Origin: Leptodontidium sp. MPI-SDFR-AT-0119
Lineage: Eukaryota > Ascomycota > Leotiomycetes > Helotiales > Leptodontidiaceae
Assembly (NCBI GenBank): GCA_020726505.1
Contig: JAHLEZ010000024.1
Span: 310,001-374,000 of the forward strand
Length of the DNA stretch: 64,000 nt
Direction of reading: 5' to 3'
The stretch's first letter is position 1. Each line of letters starts with the position of its first letter. Below are positions 1-10,814 of this stretch, in pieces. Under the pieces are notes generated by a model, which was given only the letters and a program-made list of their open reading frames with translations, was not told the origin of the DNA and made no database searches. A program made the position numbers and the translations under genes.

Positions 1-222
1 AGCAAGATGCAGAGTGACGACTTGCATGTTACCTTTGATCCCTCGTGTAACCATGCTCAGATTGCAGTCGCGGCGGGCGCTGGATACGGCGCTACTGTAA
101 AAACCGTGGCTGAGCTAGATGGGGCGCTGCAGGCGGCTTTGAAGACTGTGCGTGAAGAGGGACGAGCGGCTGTTGTTGATGTTTGGTTGCCAAAGTTCCT
201 TGTTGGCGACCGCGTAGGATGA
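1..222 (+). CDS. TPP-dependent enzyme, C-terminal end (partial)
   Basis: The reading frame is open from the window edge to a stop at 220-222. The peptide (HAQIAVAAGAGYGA, then a helix, then AAVVDVWLPKF) matches the end of the C-terminal thiamine-diphosphate-binding domain of the acetolactate synthase / benzoylformate decarboxylase superfamily, where an Ala/Gly-rich stretch is followed by a helix and a final beta strand of the type PAVVDV. Only about 73 residues are visible, so substrate and exact family cannot be assigned. A benzoylformate-decarboxylase-like or oxalyl-CoA-decarboxylase-like role would suit an aromatic cluster, but that is only context. It is transcribed towards TF1 (tail to tail). 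Confidence 0.6.
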   Translation, partial: SKMQSDDLHVTFDPSCNHAQIAVAAGAGYGATVKTVAELDGALQAALKTVREEGRAAVVDVWLPKFLVGDRVG

Positions 223-618
223 TGCTTCCTTAACAACCTTTGGCAAGAATACGTTCACCCTGGCTTCTTGAACTGCCAGGTTACCAATGGTTTCTTTTCC
301 CATCTCTGCAGCATTGAGCCTTCCCATTGATCCCAAGGTAACAAGCTAAAGATAGAAGTTGGTTTGGAGAATGCACAATCAATTCATTGAAAGAACAACT
401 GGAACTATTTACGACAAGAGACAACGTGCCCTCCAGCCGCTGGAGATATAGGCTTCCTATGATCGGCCTTGCCGACTGCCATCAGAGTGACTGAAACACT
501 GTACGCCTATCTAACAAAACAAGAGTACCTTGATTCAGGATAGGAGCCTGAATCGTTGAATGAAGCAATTGAGCTTAGACGAAACGGCATGAGGCCCTTG
601 TATAAGGTCAGCATACTA
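223..618. other. intergenic, convergent 3' ends
   Basis: Space between the stop of the TPP enzyme and the stop of the minus-strand regulator. It should contain both transcript ends. I see no ORF with coding character, no repeat and no GTGGG motif. Confidence 0.6.
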
Positions 619-3277
619 TTAGGAGAGTAGCGGGCCTCCTCTCGAAGTACGAAGACACTCACATTGCCATACTGAGCCATCTTGAAGTACCTCCGCGTTA
701 GCGAGAAGCGGTAATGTAGCGAGCTCATCCTTATTCGTCATTTGCAGGCCATCCAGTTCTGCAAATCCTTCCCCAATCAGCAAGTCGAGGGCCGGATAGA
801 CTTCTGTCGGGGTGGTCTCTGAGCGTTTCGTTTGGAGATACCAGCACAGGAGGAGACCTAGCAAAAGTCATGAGACCACAGGATCGGTGACAGGGAAGAG
901 AAGAGTGTACAAAAGGTTAAGTGAATGTAACATACCGCCTTCAAAAACAGCAGTGGCCGACAGAGGCGTGAATCGATGAGGTGCCATTTTCTGTAGATAT
1001 CTCAGGCCTAGCCGGCAGTCATCTCTCAGGGCCTCGGCCGCGCGAACGAGGGCCTTTTCGAGGTTTGTTGAATGTGGGGCCTTGAAAATTTCCTGAATCA
1101 TTTCCGAACGTTTCAATACTCCTACAGACCCCAGCAGGTTCTTCATTGTAGCTAGTTGAGAGTTTCCATAGAGATGATAGTATACCGAGTCTAGCAGCAG
1201 CTTGGTCGATCTCGCCTGTGGCGTGTGCGTGGATCTGTGGCTGTTCTCGCTGACTGTCCTCATGGTCCACATTTCACCCAGAATTCGTACCGATCTCTCC
1301 ATCTCGTTGACGAAACTCGTGTATAGGTGCGGATGCTGTGAGCCAGCCAGGTTCTCGAATAGACATATGTGGCCAAGGACAGCAGACACAATACTCAGGA
1401 ATCCAAAATCGCTGATCTCCAGGATTGGGGATTCACCAGCAAATATACGCTTCAGGGTATCTGAGAAAATCGGCATCTCCGTGGGCCCCTCCCAACTGGA
1501 CTCGTCTTTTAGCCAAGAACTCATGCTCGAAGGGAGTGAGAACTTGGCGTCAAGATCAGGGAGAGCGATATATTGCTTTTGTGTAGTAGAGTTCACTGCT
1601 GCTCCAAGGATTATCGTACTTGCCATACACCTAAACTCATGTTAAGACTCATTTGGCATGAAATATTTCGAGGGTATGAATCTTGATTACCTGTTGACGG
1701 TTTCCTGGTAAACCCAGTCTCCATAAGTCGTTATTGAAAACTGCTTTAAAGTTCCGACAGCTTCCTGTGCAAGCTAAACGACGTATCACGTCAGTCCTAG
1801 CTGGTCTACACGAACTTTCACTGGTCAGCTTACTTTGGCATTGCAAGAAAATATACTGGATGCTCTCTGTGGTATTGTCCAATCCCCGCCGTAAACTTCG
1901 AAGAAGCCCAACAATAGATTTGCTTGCAAGAGCCAAAGTTGGAAGGGATTATCGTTTTTCCAGTGCTGCATTGCTTGTCAGCTCAATTGTGCAAAGCTTG
2001 CCAACAACATCGTCATGATAGAGGAATAAAATACACGCATGGATGGAACGATCCCCGGTCCAATGGTAATTTTCTGACACTCCCTCATTCTTGACTTTTA
2101 TCTTACCTCAGAGGTAAGCTGCAGGGAGGCTGCGTGCATCGTTGCAGCAGCGCCTTGTTCGCTTGAATACATCGCACCGCACGCCATTACTGCGATGAGT
2201 AGAGGTGCTATGATTGGATTTCGTGTCAGTCCCCACTCAAGTCACGGCGAGGTCTGTACGTACAAGGTACGTTCGCAGCATCAAATGTTGGTCTATGCAC
2301 GATCGGTAGTTGCGGATCCATAAATTCAAAATATGCATCAACGAAACGAATGACTGCGTATTTCGAAGGAAATCGAAAATGCAACAGTTTTTGGCTGGGA
2401 TCGTAGTGAGCTAAATTTGCTTTTGCCTTTGTGTACCCGTCATCGTCAAGAACAAAGGAGCTTCCCGTTTGCTGTTGATCGTTTTCCAGGGAGGCTCGTA
2501 TAACGTGTGGAGCTTGAAGGCCACTTTGCTCTGAGCTTGACACGTTAGGCCGCATGTCCTGAGCAGGCGACAATAGCATCTGCCAAAGGCTCGAATTGAC
2601 GAGCCCTTCCGGCGGAGAAAGGTCAGGGAAAAGGTTATCTGGTAGGAATAGATCCTCGAGAGGTGGATCATTGCTTGCATATACGGCTAGGTCGGGAAAA
2701 TGAAGGTTTGCATCCAAGAGTATGCTATCAAGCGTGTCGTTTCTCGCGGAGGACAGTGTCTCTGCGTTACTCCACGTAGGATGAGGATGATCTTCGCCAA
2801 TACATGCCGGCTTTGTTACGTTTGATCCAGGCGAGGAATCTTCAGATGAGGCTGATGACGGAGACGAGCAACTGGCACGGGCTCTATCCCGTTCAGTAGG
2901 TACATAAGCATGTGCATTGGAGGGCAGCTCGGATCCATCACTGGCGATTGTCGACGTCGCATCGGGGTGGAAATTTCTTGTGTGGCGGACAATTACATCT
3001 TTCCGCGACGATGACAGCGAACAGTGCGCACAGATGTACGGTTTATCGCCTTGATCTACGAGAGTAAAGGTTAGTTGGACATCTTCAGATACGTAGTTGG
3101 CAGCAAGGCGGAACGGAACGTACGCATTCTCTGATGACGCCTCAAGTGCGCTGGACGACTGAAGGTTGCGTTGCACTCAGTGCAAGGAAGAATCCGTGGT
3201 TCGCCTTTTTTTCTTTTCCGGCGAACCCTGATACTTTCCCGGCCCCGAGTTCCAGCGGTTGGCAGGGTCGTCGACAT
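619..3277 (-). CDS. C2H2 zinc-finger / fungal-specific transcription factor 1
   Basis: Predicted cluster regulator. Seven exons join in frame: 3277-3124, 3055-2264, 2207-2107, 1965-1834, 1773-1691, 1630-936, 857-619, giving 731 residues. Intron 1 falls inside the first finger, and splicing restores its last His (HQRMH). Finger 1 is C-x2-C-x12-H-x3-H with helix SRPAHLRR; finger 2 is CAHC..SSRKDVIVRH with H-x4-H. A basic stretch (RVRRKRKKG) precedes them. A Ser-rich linker leads to a fungal transcription factor domain (YFEFMDPQLPIVHRPTF, then ACGAMYSSEQGAAATMH, then ALRDDCRLGLRYLQKMAPHRF). Intron 2 is 56 nt with a CTGAC branch site close to the acceptor. Exon layout and sequence match the second regulator at 19426-22121, so the two are paralogues. 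It is divergent from FMO1. The finger arrangement resembles Adr1-type activators. By the C2H2 code both fingers together should prefer GTGGGG, a motif abundant in this cluster. Confidence 0.88.
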
Positions 3278-4502
3278 GTGTCTTCATTAGGGTTCCGTCA
3301 GCGTCAGGAGCGGAAATGGTAGTGACTGCCCCATGAGCTGCGAGCGAGGTGCAGCGACAACCTCCAGAGAAGACGGGAGCGGGGCTTCAATCTCAACAAG
3401 CAAGGACGGGCGCCTGACAGTCATGCAGCCTTGGTCCCTCCCTCTTCTTGCGGTGCAGAATGAATCAGAATGGTAGGCAGATATAGAGAGTAAGGACGGG
3501 AAAGGATACGACAGGACAGGACAGGACAGGACAAGATAGGATACGATAGGATAGGATCGAAGATGAGGTTACGATTGGGGATGAACGTTGGTCTGGGGAA
3601 ACACGGACGGACTTAGGCGGTGCGGGTTGCGGGGTACAGTAGCGCGGCGGGGTAGGGCGGCGGGGGAGTGCTTTCTTCAGCGAGGCGAGAAAGTGGGGCC
3701 GCTAGGCGGGGGAGGTAAGAAAGATACGAAGGTACAGTGCCGACAGGGCTGCCTAGGTACAAAAGGTACTTCAGTACTTAACGTAAATAAAGGCACGTGG
3801 GCACCTGGCTTTTGATGCTGCAAGCAAGGTAGGTTTGGCATTCATTGGTTCGGATCTGAAGACTTTTATTTCCAGTACAACACAACGTCCCAACTTCTGC
3901 CAGTATCTGCAGAAATAGCCAGCCCGTCTCATTTCATCATCTCATAGTTGAGCCGAATGCTCGAAACAGAGAAGATGAGAAGGACCGTCAGGCTAGGGAT
4001 ATCCGGGACCTCTGGGGGTCTGGGTTATCCGCCCGTCCCCAAGCGAAAAGTCGCGTCTCGGAAGATCCGAACGAACTTGTCCCCTCGTAGAGCTTGACTT
4101 TACCTCCGTATACACTAGACACCAACCAAGTTGCTGCCCACCCGGCTGAGCCAGAAGCTTTTGGTCTAGCTGCATTGCATCAGCTGTGGGCAGCTGGATG
4201 AGCTCCCCACCGTGTACAGTAAGTAGCTCCTGACCTGAAACCATCACATTTTCGCCGATAACTCCGCTGAGCGACGGCAGTTCGTGTCCTGTTTACTTTA
4301 GATGGTAGCTATGTCAAATGCGAGAAAAACGCGAAACTGCATCATTGCGGAGAGAGTCTAACCGAGTCCTATTTCCAGCTATTTATTGTCCTTGTAATTC
4401 CCCTTCTTGATGCTGCTATTACTTACGCTGTAGCCTCGATCGGTAATTGCTAAACCGTCTCCTCATCAAACCCCAAAACAAGCCTATTTCCACTACTACA
4501 TA
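3278..4502. promoter_or_regulatory. divergent promoter TF1 / FMO1
   Basis: 1.2 kb head-to-head intergenic region. It contains a short pentamer repeat (3511-3557), a G-rich stretch around 3630-3715, and copies of the cluster motif in minus orientation, CCCACCC at 4137-4143 and CCCCACC at 4205-4211. ORFs in it have no ATG or no coding character. Confidence 0.5.
3511..3557. repeat. GGACA / GGATA pentamer repeat
   Basis: Four to five units of ACAGG pass into degenerate ATAGG units (ACAGGACAGGACAGG.. then ATAGGATACGATAGGATAGG). It is a short tandem repeat 234 bp upstream of the regulator start codon. Confidence 0.8.
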
Positions 4503-5748
4503 ATGGCCCAGACCACAGAGACCAATAAGGTCTTGATTATTGGTGCCGGACCTGGGGGGTTGGTCCTGGCACAGAGCCTTCGACATCGAAACATCCCATA
4601 TGAGGTCTTCGAGCGCGACGCTGAACGTTCTACACGAAGCCAAGGTTGGGCGGTAGCACTCTTCGAGTGAGCATATAGAACCCAAAACTTCAACGAAGAA
4701 CTAACCCAAGTCCTCCAGGTGCTTACCTGACCTCGTCAAGCTTCTCCCAGACGACATTGGCGACCTCCAATCCGTAAGCGTGAACTATGGCATAGAAGAC
4801 TGCGATTCGATGGGCGTGCTAGATGCCCAAACAGCTAAGCTAGTGGCTAGGCTTGGTGGTGTCCCTCGTGGCCAACCAGGCTATGTTCTCCGTGCCAGTC
4901 GCAGCCACTTCAGAGAGTTCTTATGGAAGCATTTGAACATTTCAACCAGCAAGGAGTTCTCTCACTACACGGAAGACCAGGACGGTGTAACGGCATTCTT
5001 CAAGGACGGCACCAGCGCTCGCGGATCCATTCTCATTGGCGCCGACGGGTCGCGTTCCAAAGTCCGCGACAACTTGCTCGGTGACAGCCGCAAACCGGTG
5101 CTTAGCAACTACCTCGCGGTCACTGGGCAGGGTGAGCTCCCTCGTCATGTATACGAGCCGCTCCGTGAACTTGGGACCGCAGCTGTCCTAGCCAATGCCC
5201 CGAATATGCGATGTCTGTTCGGTTTTCGATCAATGACGCCAGATAAATCAAGTGCTCAATACTACTGGGTCTTGGGCTTCTGGAGCCAAGACCCAGCAGC
5301 AGAGTCAGCTTGGCTAGATAAAGCGAGCAAGGAGTCGCTATACGACAAGGCAATCGAGCTTACGGCTGGGTGGACTCCAATGTTAACTGAGGTTATCCGT
5401 CACACAGGCTCGGACGGCATGTTTGCGCCGCCAATCAAGTTTTACGAATTCGTCTCGCCACCAACCCTGCCCGGGAAGCGTGTGACTCTACTGGGTGATG
5501 CTGCCCACGCAATGACTCCGTTTCGCGGTGGTGGCGCCAACACGGCTATCAGAGATGCTTGTGAACTCTCCAAGTTGATCATCCAAGCTGTTGAGGACAA
5601 ACAGCCGTTGAAGTCGGTGCTGCGCAAGTACGAGGAAGTCATGCTACCAAGGGGCAGTGAGATAGTCTTGTCGAGCCGAGCCGTGGGTGAGAATTTAGAG
5701 CATTTGATGGACATACTCCGCAAGGTAGGGAAGATGGAGGAGGAATAG
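4503..5748 (+). CDS. FAD-dependent aromatic monooxygenase 1
   Basis: Group A flavoprotein hydroxylase, expected to use NAD(P)H and O2 to hydroxylate an aromatic ring. Two exons, 4503-4666 and 4719-5748, with a 52 nt intron (GTGAGC..CCAG), give 397 residues. The N-terminal dinucleotide-binding motif is VLIIGAGPGGLVLAQSL. The C-terminal FAD-ribityl motif is LLGDAAHAMTPFRGGGANTA. A middle motif, LIGADGSRSKVR, is the DG fingerprint of this class. The start is set by the first ATG before the Rossmann motif. It is divergent from TF1. Similarity is to the salicylate hydroxylase / zeaxanthin epoxidase-like group; the substrate is not readable. It differs clearly from FMO2 at 45545-47168, so the two probably catalyse different hydroxylations. 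Confidence 0.85.
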
Positions 5749-6621
5749 CAGGATGGAAGGTCAAATGCGGTATTATATTAGGATGTTCGCAATATGATAT
5801 TAAAATGGCATTATAACTATGTTTGCTTCTACAACCCTGCCGCCAAATCACCTTCAAGTCTTCCTTCAACTGTCTGGCTCACTCAGCATTGTGGTCGCTC
5901 ACCATCACTATAAGAGAATTACATCCATATGTATGAAAATATCTCCTGGCCTGTAATCTAAACTATATAAATCACATAATTAAACCTAAAGAAACCAAAG
6001 CGGACACTCGCGGGAGCCGTCGGAATTTGCATAAGGCGAGTCTGCCTTATCACAAGAGTATTATCCCCTTAACTGCCATAAACACACTTTTTCAGGGGGT
6101 TGCCTTGAACTACAGGGCCAGAGTGCGGGGCATAGCAACAACCAGCGTGCAAACTTAAATTTAGGGTCTCGCTACAGGGGCTTACAGGCTACCGAAAAGT
6201 GTGTTTCTGGTGGCAGTTAAGGGGATAAGACTACCATGTCCATCGGGTTTGCTCTAGTCACAGTATGATCCTGTTGGTCAGTGGTATCCTGGGAGATGGC
6301 ATTCTATAGGGAGCATGAGAAGGAGTCCTCGCACTGACATCTGACGGCACAAGTAACTCAAGGTAGACTTCGCAGAGGATGGTGTGTATAAAAGTAGCAT
6401 CAATTGGCGCGTCTAAATACGATGGCAGGCACCGCTAGGTCATTGTTAATAACAGGCACTGCTATGACGGGCTCACCGAGCCATGAAATAGAAGATGCAG
6501 TGGATGCTTCACCACGTTATATTCCTAGTTATGCTATCTATGGCAATTTTTTTTTTGGACCAGGAACCCCAGGAGCCTTTTCAATGAAATGAATCCCCAC
6601 AGACCTAAATCTATCGCCGCC
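5749..6621. other. intergenic with a MITE-like insert
   Basis: 3' ends of FMO1 and the CocE-type hydrolase converge here. The only structure I see is the 168 bp inverted-repeat element at 6061-6228. The first 250 bp are AT-rich. Confidence 0.6.
6061..6228. mobile_element. MITE-like element with ~35 bp terminal inverted repeats
   Basis: The left end, 6061-6093, starts TTATCCCCTTAACTGCCA and continues AAACACACTTTTTC. The right end, 6194-6228, is its reverse complement with one small gap and a few mismatches. Taking TCCCCTTAACTGCC as the true tip, each end is flanked by TA, the target duplication typical of Tc1/mariner-type elements. There is no coding capacity in the about 100 bp centre. It is a non-autonomous DNA transposon in appearance; the family is not identified. 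Confidence 0.75.
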
Positions 6622-8708
6622 CTACTTGAGTGGCACGACCGGAATGATGAGGCTAGAATCATACTTGCCACCAAAATGGATGGTATGTTTCCCCTTATTC
6701 AGATTGTCGGGCTTCGATTTGGTGTGGTCTGGAAACTCAATGCACTGATCCAGAGACCCTTGAGCGCGCAGGATCAAGGATTCACCTGCTTCAAACTGGA
6801 TCCCTAGTGGCCAAAAACCTATCTCGACAGAAACCACTGTCCCGGGGGGCACTTTTTCCTCTTTGTCATGGGGATGGAAAGGGATGATAGCTGTTGAGCG
6901 CTGGGGATCTTGGGCGCGGTGAGACAAGCGGAGTACGCCAGTTGCGCCAAGATACTAGAGTTGTTTGTGAGCTAGAAGACGAGAATTTGAATTTCAGAGG
7001 GGAGAAATATCATACCTTGATCACGTTGGCGTTCGGAACATCCTCAGTAGATTTAACATCATCCGGGAGTTCCTCCCAGGGAAGATTGATATGTTCCAGG
7101 ACTTTGCCATTCTTGTCTGCCTTGCGGATAGACAAGTAGATATCCATATCATCAGTGTCGGCACATGATACCCAGAGCCTCGCTTTAGAGAAGCCAATGA
7201 GCGTTGTAGTCTCGTCAAAGACGAACCTGAAATCGGCCGGCGCTGCCCTGAGGTCATCCGCCTGATACGAAACGGATGATATCTTGTGCACGGGTGCCGT
7301 TGCCAAGCTAGACTCAGAGAGAAACAGCTTCTTATATTGAGTATTCTCTGGAGGATATTCTGAAAAGGGTCGGTTGTCAAGAGCTTTCTACAGTGTGTTA
7401 GATTGTGTAGCCAGTAGCCTGGATTTGAGGGAAAACCTACCTTGTGAAATGTAAGGACCGAAACTCGTACAGGTACCGTTTTCTCCCAGTCATTATCCAC
7501 GCCCTTCAGGTAGCGGTCGAAGAACTTTTGGAGTTCATCCGTGTTCTCTGGACGATATAAATCATACCACTCTTGGGTTGAGTGAATCCGAAGCCACTTC
7601 TTCTGACTTGCAGCGTTCCGATATCCCTTCACAGTACCGAATCCATGGAGTGCTGAAGAGTAACTTGCTGCGACATACATGGGAATTTTGATGTTTGCGG
7701 TTGACAGGTTCTTGTCTTCCCAGTACGGACTGTACAATGGAGATGTCTGCAGTGCTTTCACAATGTCTTCTCGACCCCTGCGTCCTCGGATGGTTTTATT
7801 CATGATGAAGTTCAGAAATGGGAGATTTGGGATACCACCTCGACAAGCAAGTTCTCGGTACATATCAGTAAACCCTTCCCACGGGGCAATAGCCTTGAGG
7901 GAGGGAGGTTGCTCGACCGCTGTCGACCACTGGCTTGTTGCGAGCCATGAATTCCCTGCCATCCCAATTGAACCGTTGCACCAGTCCAGGGCAGCAACAA
8001 ACTCGACAATCTCATATCCATCACGGCCTAATGATGCTTCAGCCAAAATCCTTCGTAGTGGCAGCAATTTAACATACCTTGCTGTGATCCTTCAATGTAC
8101 AGATTGCCCTCGGACTCCCAGGTCCCTCTCAAGTCAACGTTGACAATGGCATACCCTCGCGGAGCCCATTCAGCCGGATCGAGACTGTAACGGTCAATGC
8201 GACTCATATACTAGGATGCCCCGCTGTGCGTACAATTCAAATTTCTCCAGCCCAGACAACTTGCTCTCGGGAATGCCAATTCTGTAGGGGCAATTTCCAT
8301 AGATGTCAAAGCCTAGGGGACATTAGTGCCTCAGCAATTATGTGGGAGTAAAGCATTTACCGTGTCCGCCTTTGCCATACGGACTCATTCCCACCAAGGC
8401 CGGAATCTTCTCACGAGCACCATGTGGTCGCAGAACATCAATGTAGACCTATTGTCACGCATTAGTCACCTCGTAAAGTGGCACTTGGGTGTTACTACCT
8501 TTGTGCCGTCCTTTAATGTGATCGCTATATTCTGGTCATAGATAATGTCGCAAGGAAGAGGACGTTTTTTCTCGTTTTTCTGCCATCCCTTTGGCAAGAT
8601 ATCGGTCGAGCGAGTCTGTTTCACGTACGCAGGCATTGCGGTAGAGTCCTCGGGGCGGACTGTGTCTACCAGCGGAACCTCAACTCCAGCGATATTGATG
8701 GTTGCCAT
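6622..8708 (-). CDS. CocE/NonD-type hydrolase (X-Pro dipeptidyl-peptidase-like), with a frame break
   Basis: Alpha/beta hydrolase expected to cleave an ester or amide. Exons: 8708-8499, 8448-8361, 8312-8078, 8027-7441, 7387-7016, 6954-6622. The nucleophile elbow is GMAGNSW. The C-terminal part (ALDNRPFSEYPP, then VSVEIGFWPLGIQFEAGESL) is the jelly-roll domain that follows the hydrolase fold in CocE and X-Pro peptidases. The exon 3 peptide changes frame between LEKFE and SRIDRYSLDPAEW, near 8197-8216: one base too many if read straight. Removing it gives 607 residues, normal for the family. A 31 nt intron would also fix the frame but is shorter than any other intron here. The start is the ATG at 8708. 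It is divergent from BBE1. A role in hydrolysing an ester intermediate is inference. Confidence 0.75.
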
Positions 8709-9285
8709 GATGATGCTTTGAAAGATATTTAGCGAAGATTTGGGGGCGGTATGAGAATGAGAATGAGAGAGCAGACGATATTCAACGGATAGCACGATGT
8801 AAACAGAGAGCAACCAGTCAAATGCTCGAGGTACTTTAATACCTCGAGCAGGTGGTCAGCCCAATATGGTTTAGGTTTAAACAATTGAGGGCAGGGCGGG
8901 TGGGACGCAAAACACAGGGTGGGTGGCCACCACCAACGGCAACGGGTCTAGGGGTGGACCCCGAAATGCTCGGAAATTCCGTATCCCACATGACAGTATC
9001 CTTCCGTAACCGAGGGCTATTACGCGTCGCTGCTTCGCTACCTCACTCGTACTAGTGATTAATATCAAGTTCCTTTGATCATAATAATTTTCAGGTACCG
9101 CTGCTCCGTAAGGCGCATCTGACGATTTATCGGACGACTTTGTTTACTTCCTGACGGGGAACCTGAAACTGTTCGACTTTCTATAAATTCCCAGCTCTGC
9201 CTCGTTGAAAATACTCTTGAGGTCAACATTCTCTCCTTGCTCTATCGCGCATGAGATTCATCCATATCCATCATCCGCAGAAACA
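8709..9285. promoter_or_regulatory. divergent promoter CocE hydrolase / BBE1
   Basis: Head-to-head region of 577 bp. It holds an 11 bp-arm palindrome (8823-8850), cluster motifs GGGTGGG at 8898-8904, GGGTGGGTGG at 8918-8927 and GGGGTGG at 8951-8957, and a TATA-like CTATAAA at 9180-9186 about 100 bp before the BBE1 ATG. Confidence 0.6.
8823..8850. promoter_or_regulatory. perfect palindrome, possible operator
   Basis: TGCTCGAGGTA, then the spacer CTTTAA, then TACCTCGAGCA. Arms of 11 bp are perfect and the spacer is 6 bp. It lies 115 bp upstream of the hydrolase ATG in the shared promoter. The symmetry suggests a dimeric binding site, for example for a Zn2Cys6 or bZIP factor rather than for the C2H2 pair. 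No transcription terminator role is expected in this position. Confidence 0.55.
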
Positions 9286-10814
9286 ATGGGCCGAACAGTA
9301 ACCTCCAAAGACATCGAGGAGCTCCGCGCTCTCCTCAGCGGGACCAATGCGAAGCTTCTCACTCCAACTGAGGAGGGTTACGAGAAAGCCATCGAACGAT
9401 GGTCCAAAGCAGCTGAAAAGCCGGCCGGCGTAGTCGTCGTTCCAACAGACGCCTTCCAGATTTCCACAGTCGTTAAATTTGCAGCGGCCAAGAAACTTGA
9501 CCTTGCCGTCCGCGGTGGTGGTCATTCTACAGCCGGCTCAAGCAGCACGGACGGCGGTCTTCTCTTCGACCTGAGCAGCATACGAGATATCATTGTGGAC
9601 CCCGCTACTAAAACGGTCAAAGTCGGCGGCGGCGCAAATTGGGGCGAGGTCGACGCCGGACTCGCAAAGTACGGCCTCGCAACTGTCGGAGGAACGATCT
9701 CAGATACCGGAGTTGGCGGCTTGACCCTGGGAGGCGGATATGGCTGGCTATCTGGCAAGTATGGACTCACAATCGACAACCTCATCAGCGTCACTGTTGT
9801 CGTTGCAAGTGGTGACATCCTCAAAGCCTCCAAAGATCAAAACCCCGACTTGTTCTGGGCTATGCGAGGCGCGGGCCATAACTTTGGCCTCGTGACGGAG
9901 TTTGAGTTTCAGGCGTTCGAGCAGGGTGACATGTGGGCTGGCGTGCTGGCCTTCAAACCGGCCCCTCCCGTCGTAGCACAAGTCGTGGCCGCCGTCAACG
10001 ACATCTTTGTCGGTCCCAAGGACGGTAAGGGAACAACCAAGCTCGCAGGCCAAGGCATGGGTGCACTTGTTCTCACACGTCCGCCCGATGCTGGTGGCAA
10101 AGTGGTCCTCGCAGTGGCCATCATTTTCAATGGCACTGAGGAGGAAGGAAAGAAGGCATTTAAGGCTCTGTTCGAGATTGGCCCCATCAACTCCACCATG
10201 AAGCCGGTCCCCTATCATGTCGCGAACCAAACGCTCCATGGCCCCCATGGTTACCGTGTCAGCATGAAAGGAGCCGTCTTTTCTCTGCCCCTACAACCCG
10301 AATTCGTGCAAGAGGTCCTTGGCGAGTACGTCAAGTTCACTGAGGAAGCCGCGGACATGGCTGGGACGATGATCATATATGAGTTGTACGATCCCTATGT
10401 CGTAAATACTCGGGCGAGTAATCAGGATACGAGCTTTGCCAACAGAGGGTGGCACATGAACGCCATGGTGACGCCCTACTGGACCAAACCGGAAAATGAT
10501 GCGTTGGGGAGGCAGTGGGCGAGAGACACCTCTGTCATTTTTGACAAGTGGTTTGCGAAGTCGGGCCGAGAGCAACGAGCGGGCGACTATGGAACGGTGC
10601 TGGCATATGGCAACTATGACCGTAAGTTATTTCGCCTCTTTTCATATTCCTGTGAGATTGTCTTCCACATACTAATTCGCACACGGTAGATTACGACGGG
10701 AAGAAATCCCAAGATCTCTTTGGATTGAATTATCCACGGCTTCAGAGCGTGAAGGCCAAGTATGATCCGGGGAATCTGTTCAACAAGCAATTTGCAGTGA
10801 CTCCGCAACTCTAA
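9286..10814 (+). CDS. FAD-linked oxidase 1 (berberine-bridge-enzyme-like)
   Basis: PCMH-type FAD oxidase that should oxidise an alcohol, amine or phenolic side chain with O2. Exons 9286-10621 and 10690-10814 (68 nt intron) give 486 residues. The FAD domain shows LAVRGGGHSTAGSSS, whose His is the usual 8-alpha covalent attachment site. GGLTLGGGYGWLSGKYG follows, without the Cys used for a second covalent bond, so a mono-covalent enzyme is likely. The BBE C-terminal segment is present (NYPRLQSVKAKYDPGNLF). No signal peptide is seen, so it is probably cytosolic, closer to 6-hydroxynicotine-oxidase-like members than to secreted sugar oxidases. An upstream in-frame start at 9205 is not an ATG. It is divergent from the CocE hydrolase. 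Confidence 0.87.

Noticed and set aside
9748..10248. 166-aa minus-strand ORF
   Set aside because: Antisense shadow of BBE1.
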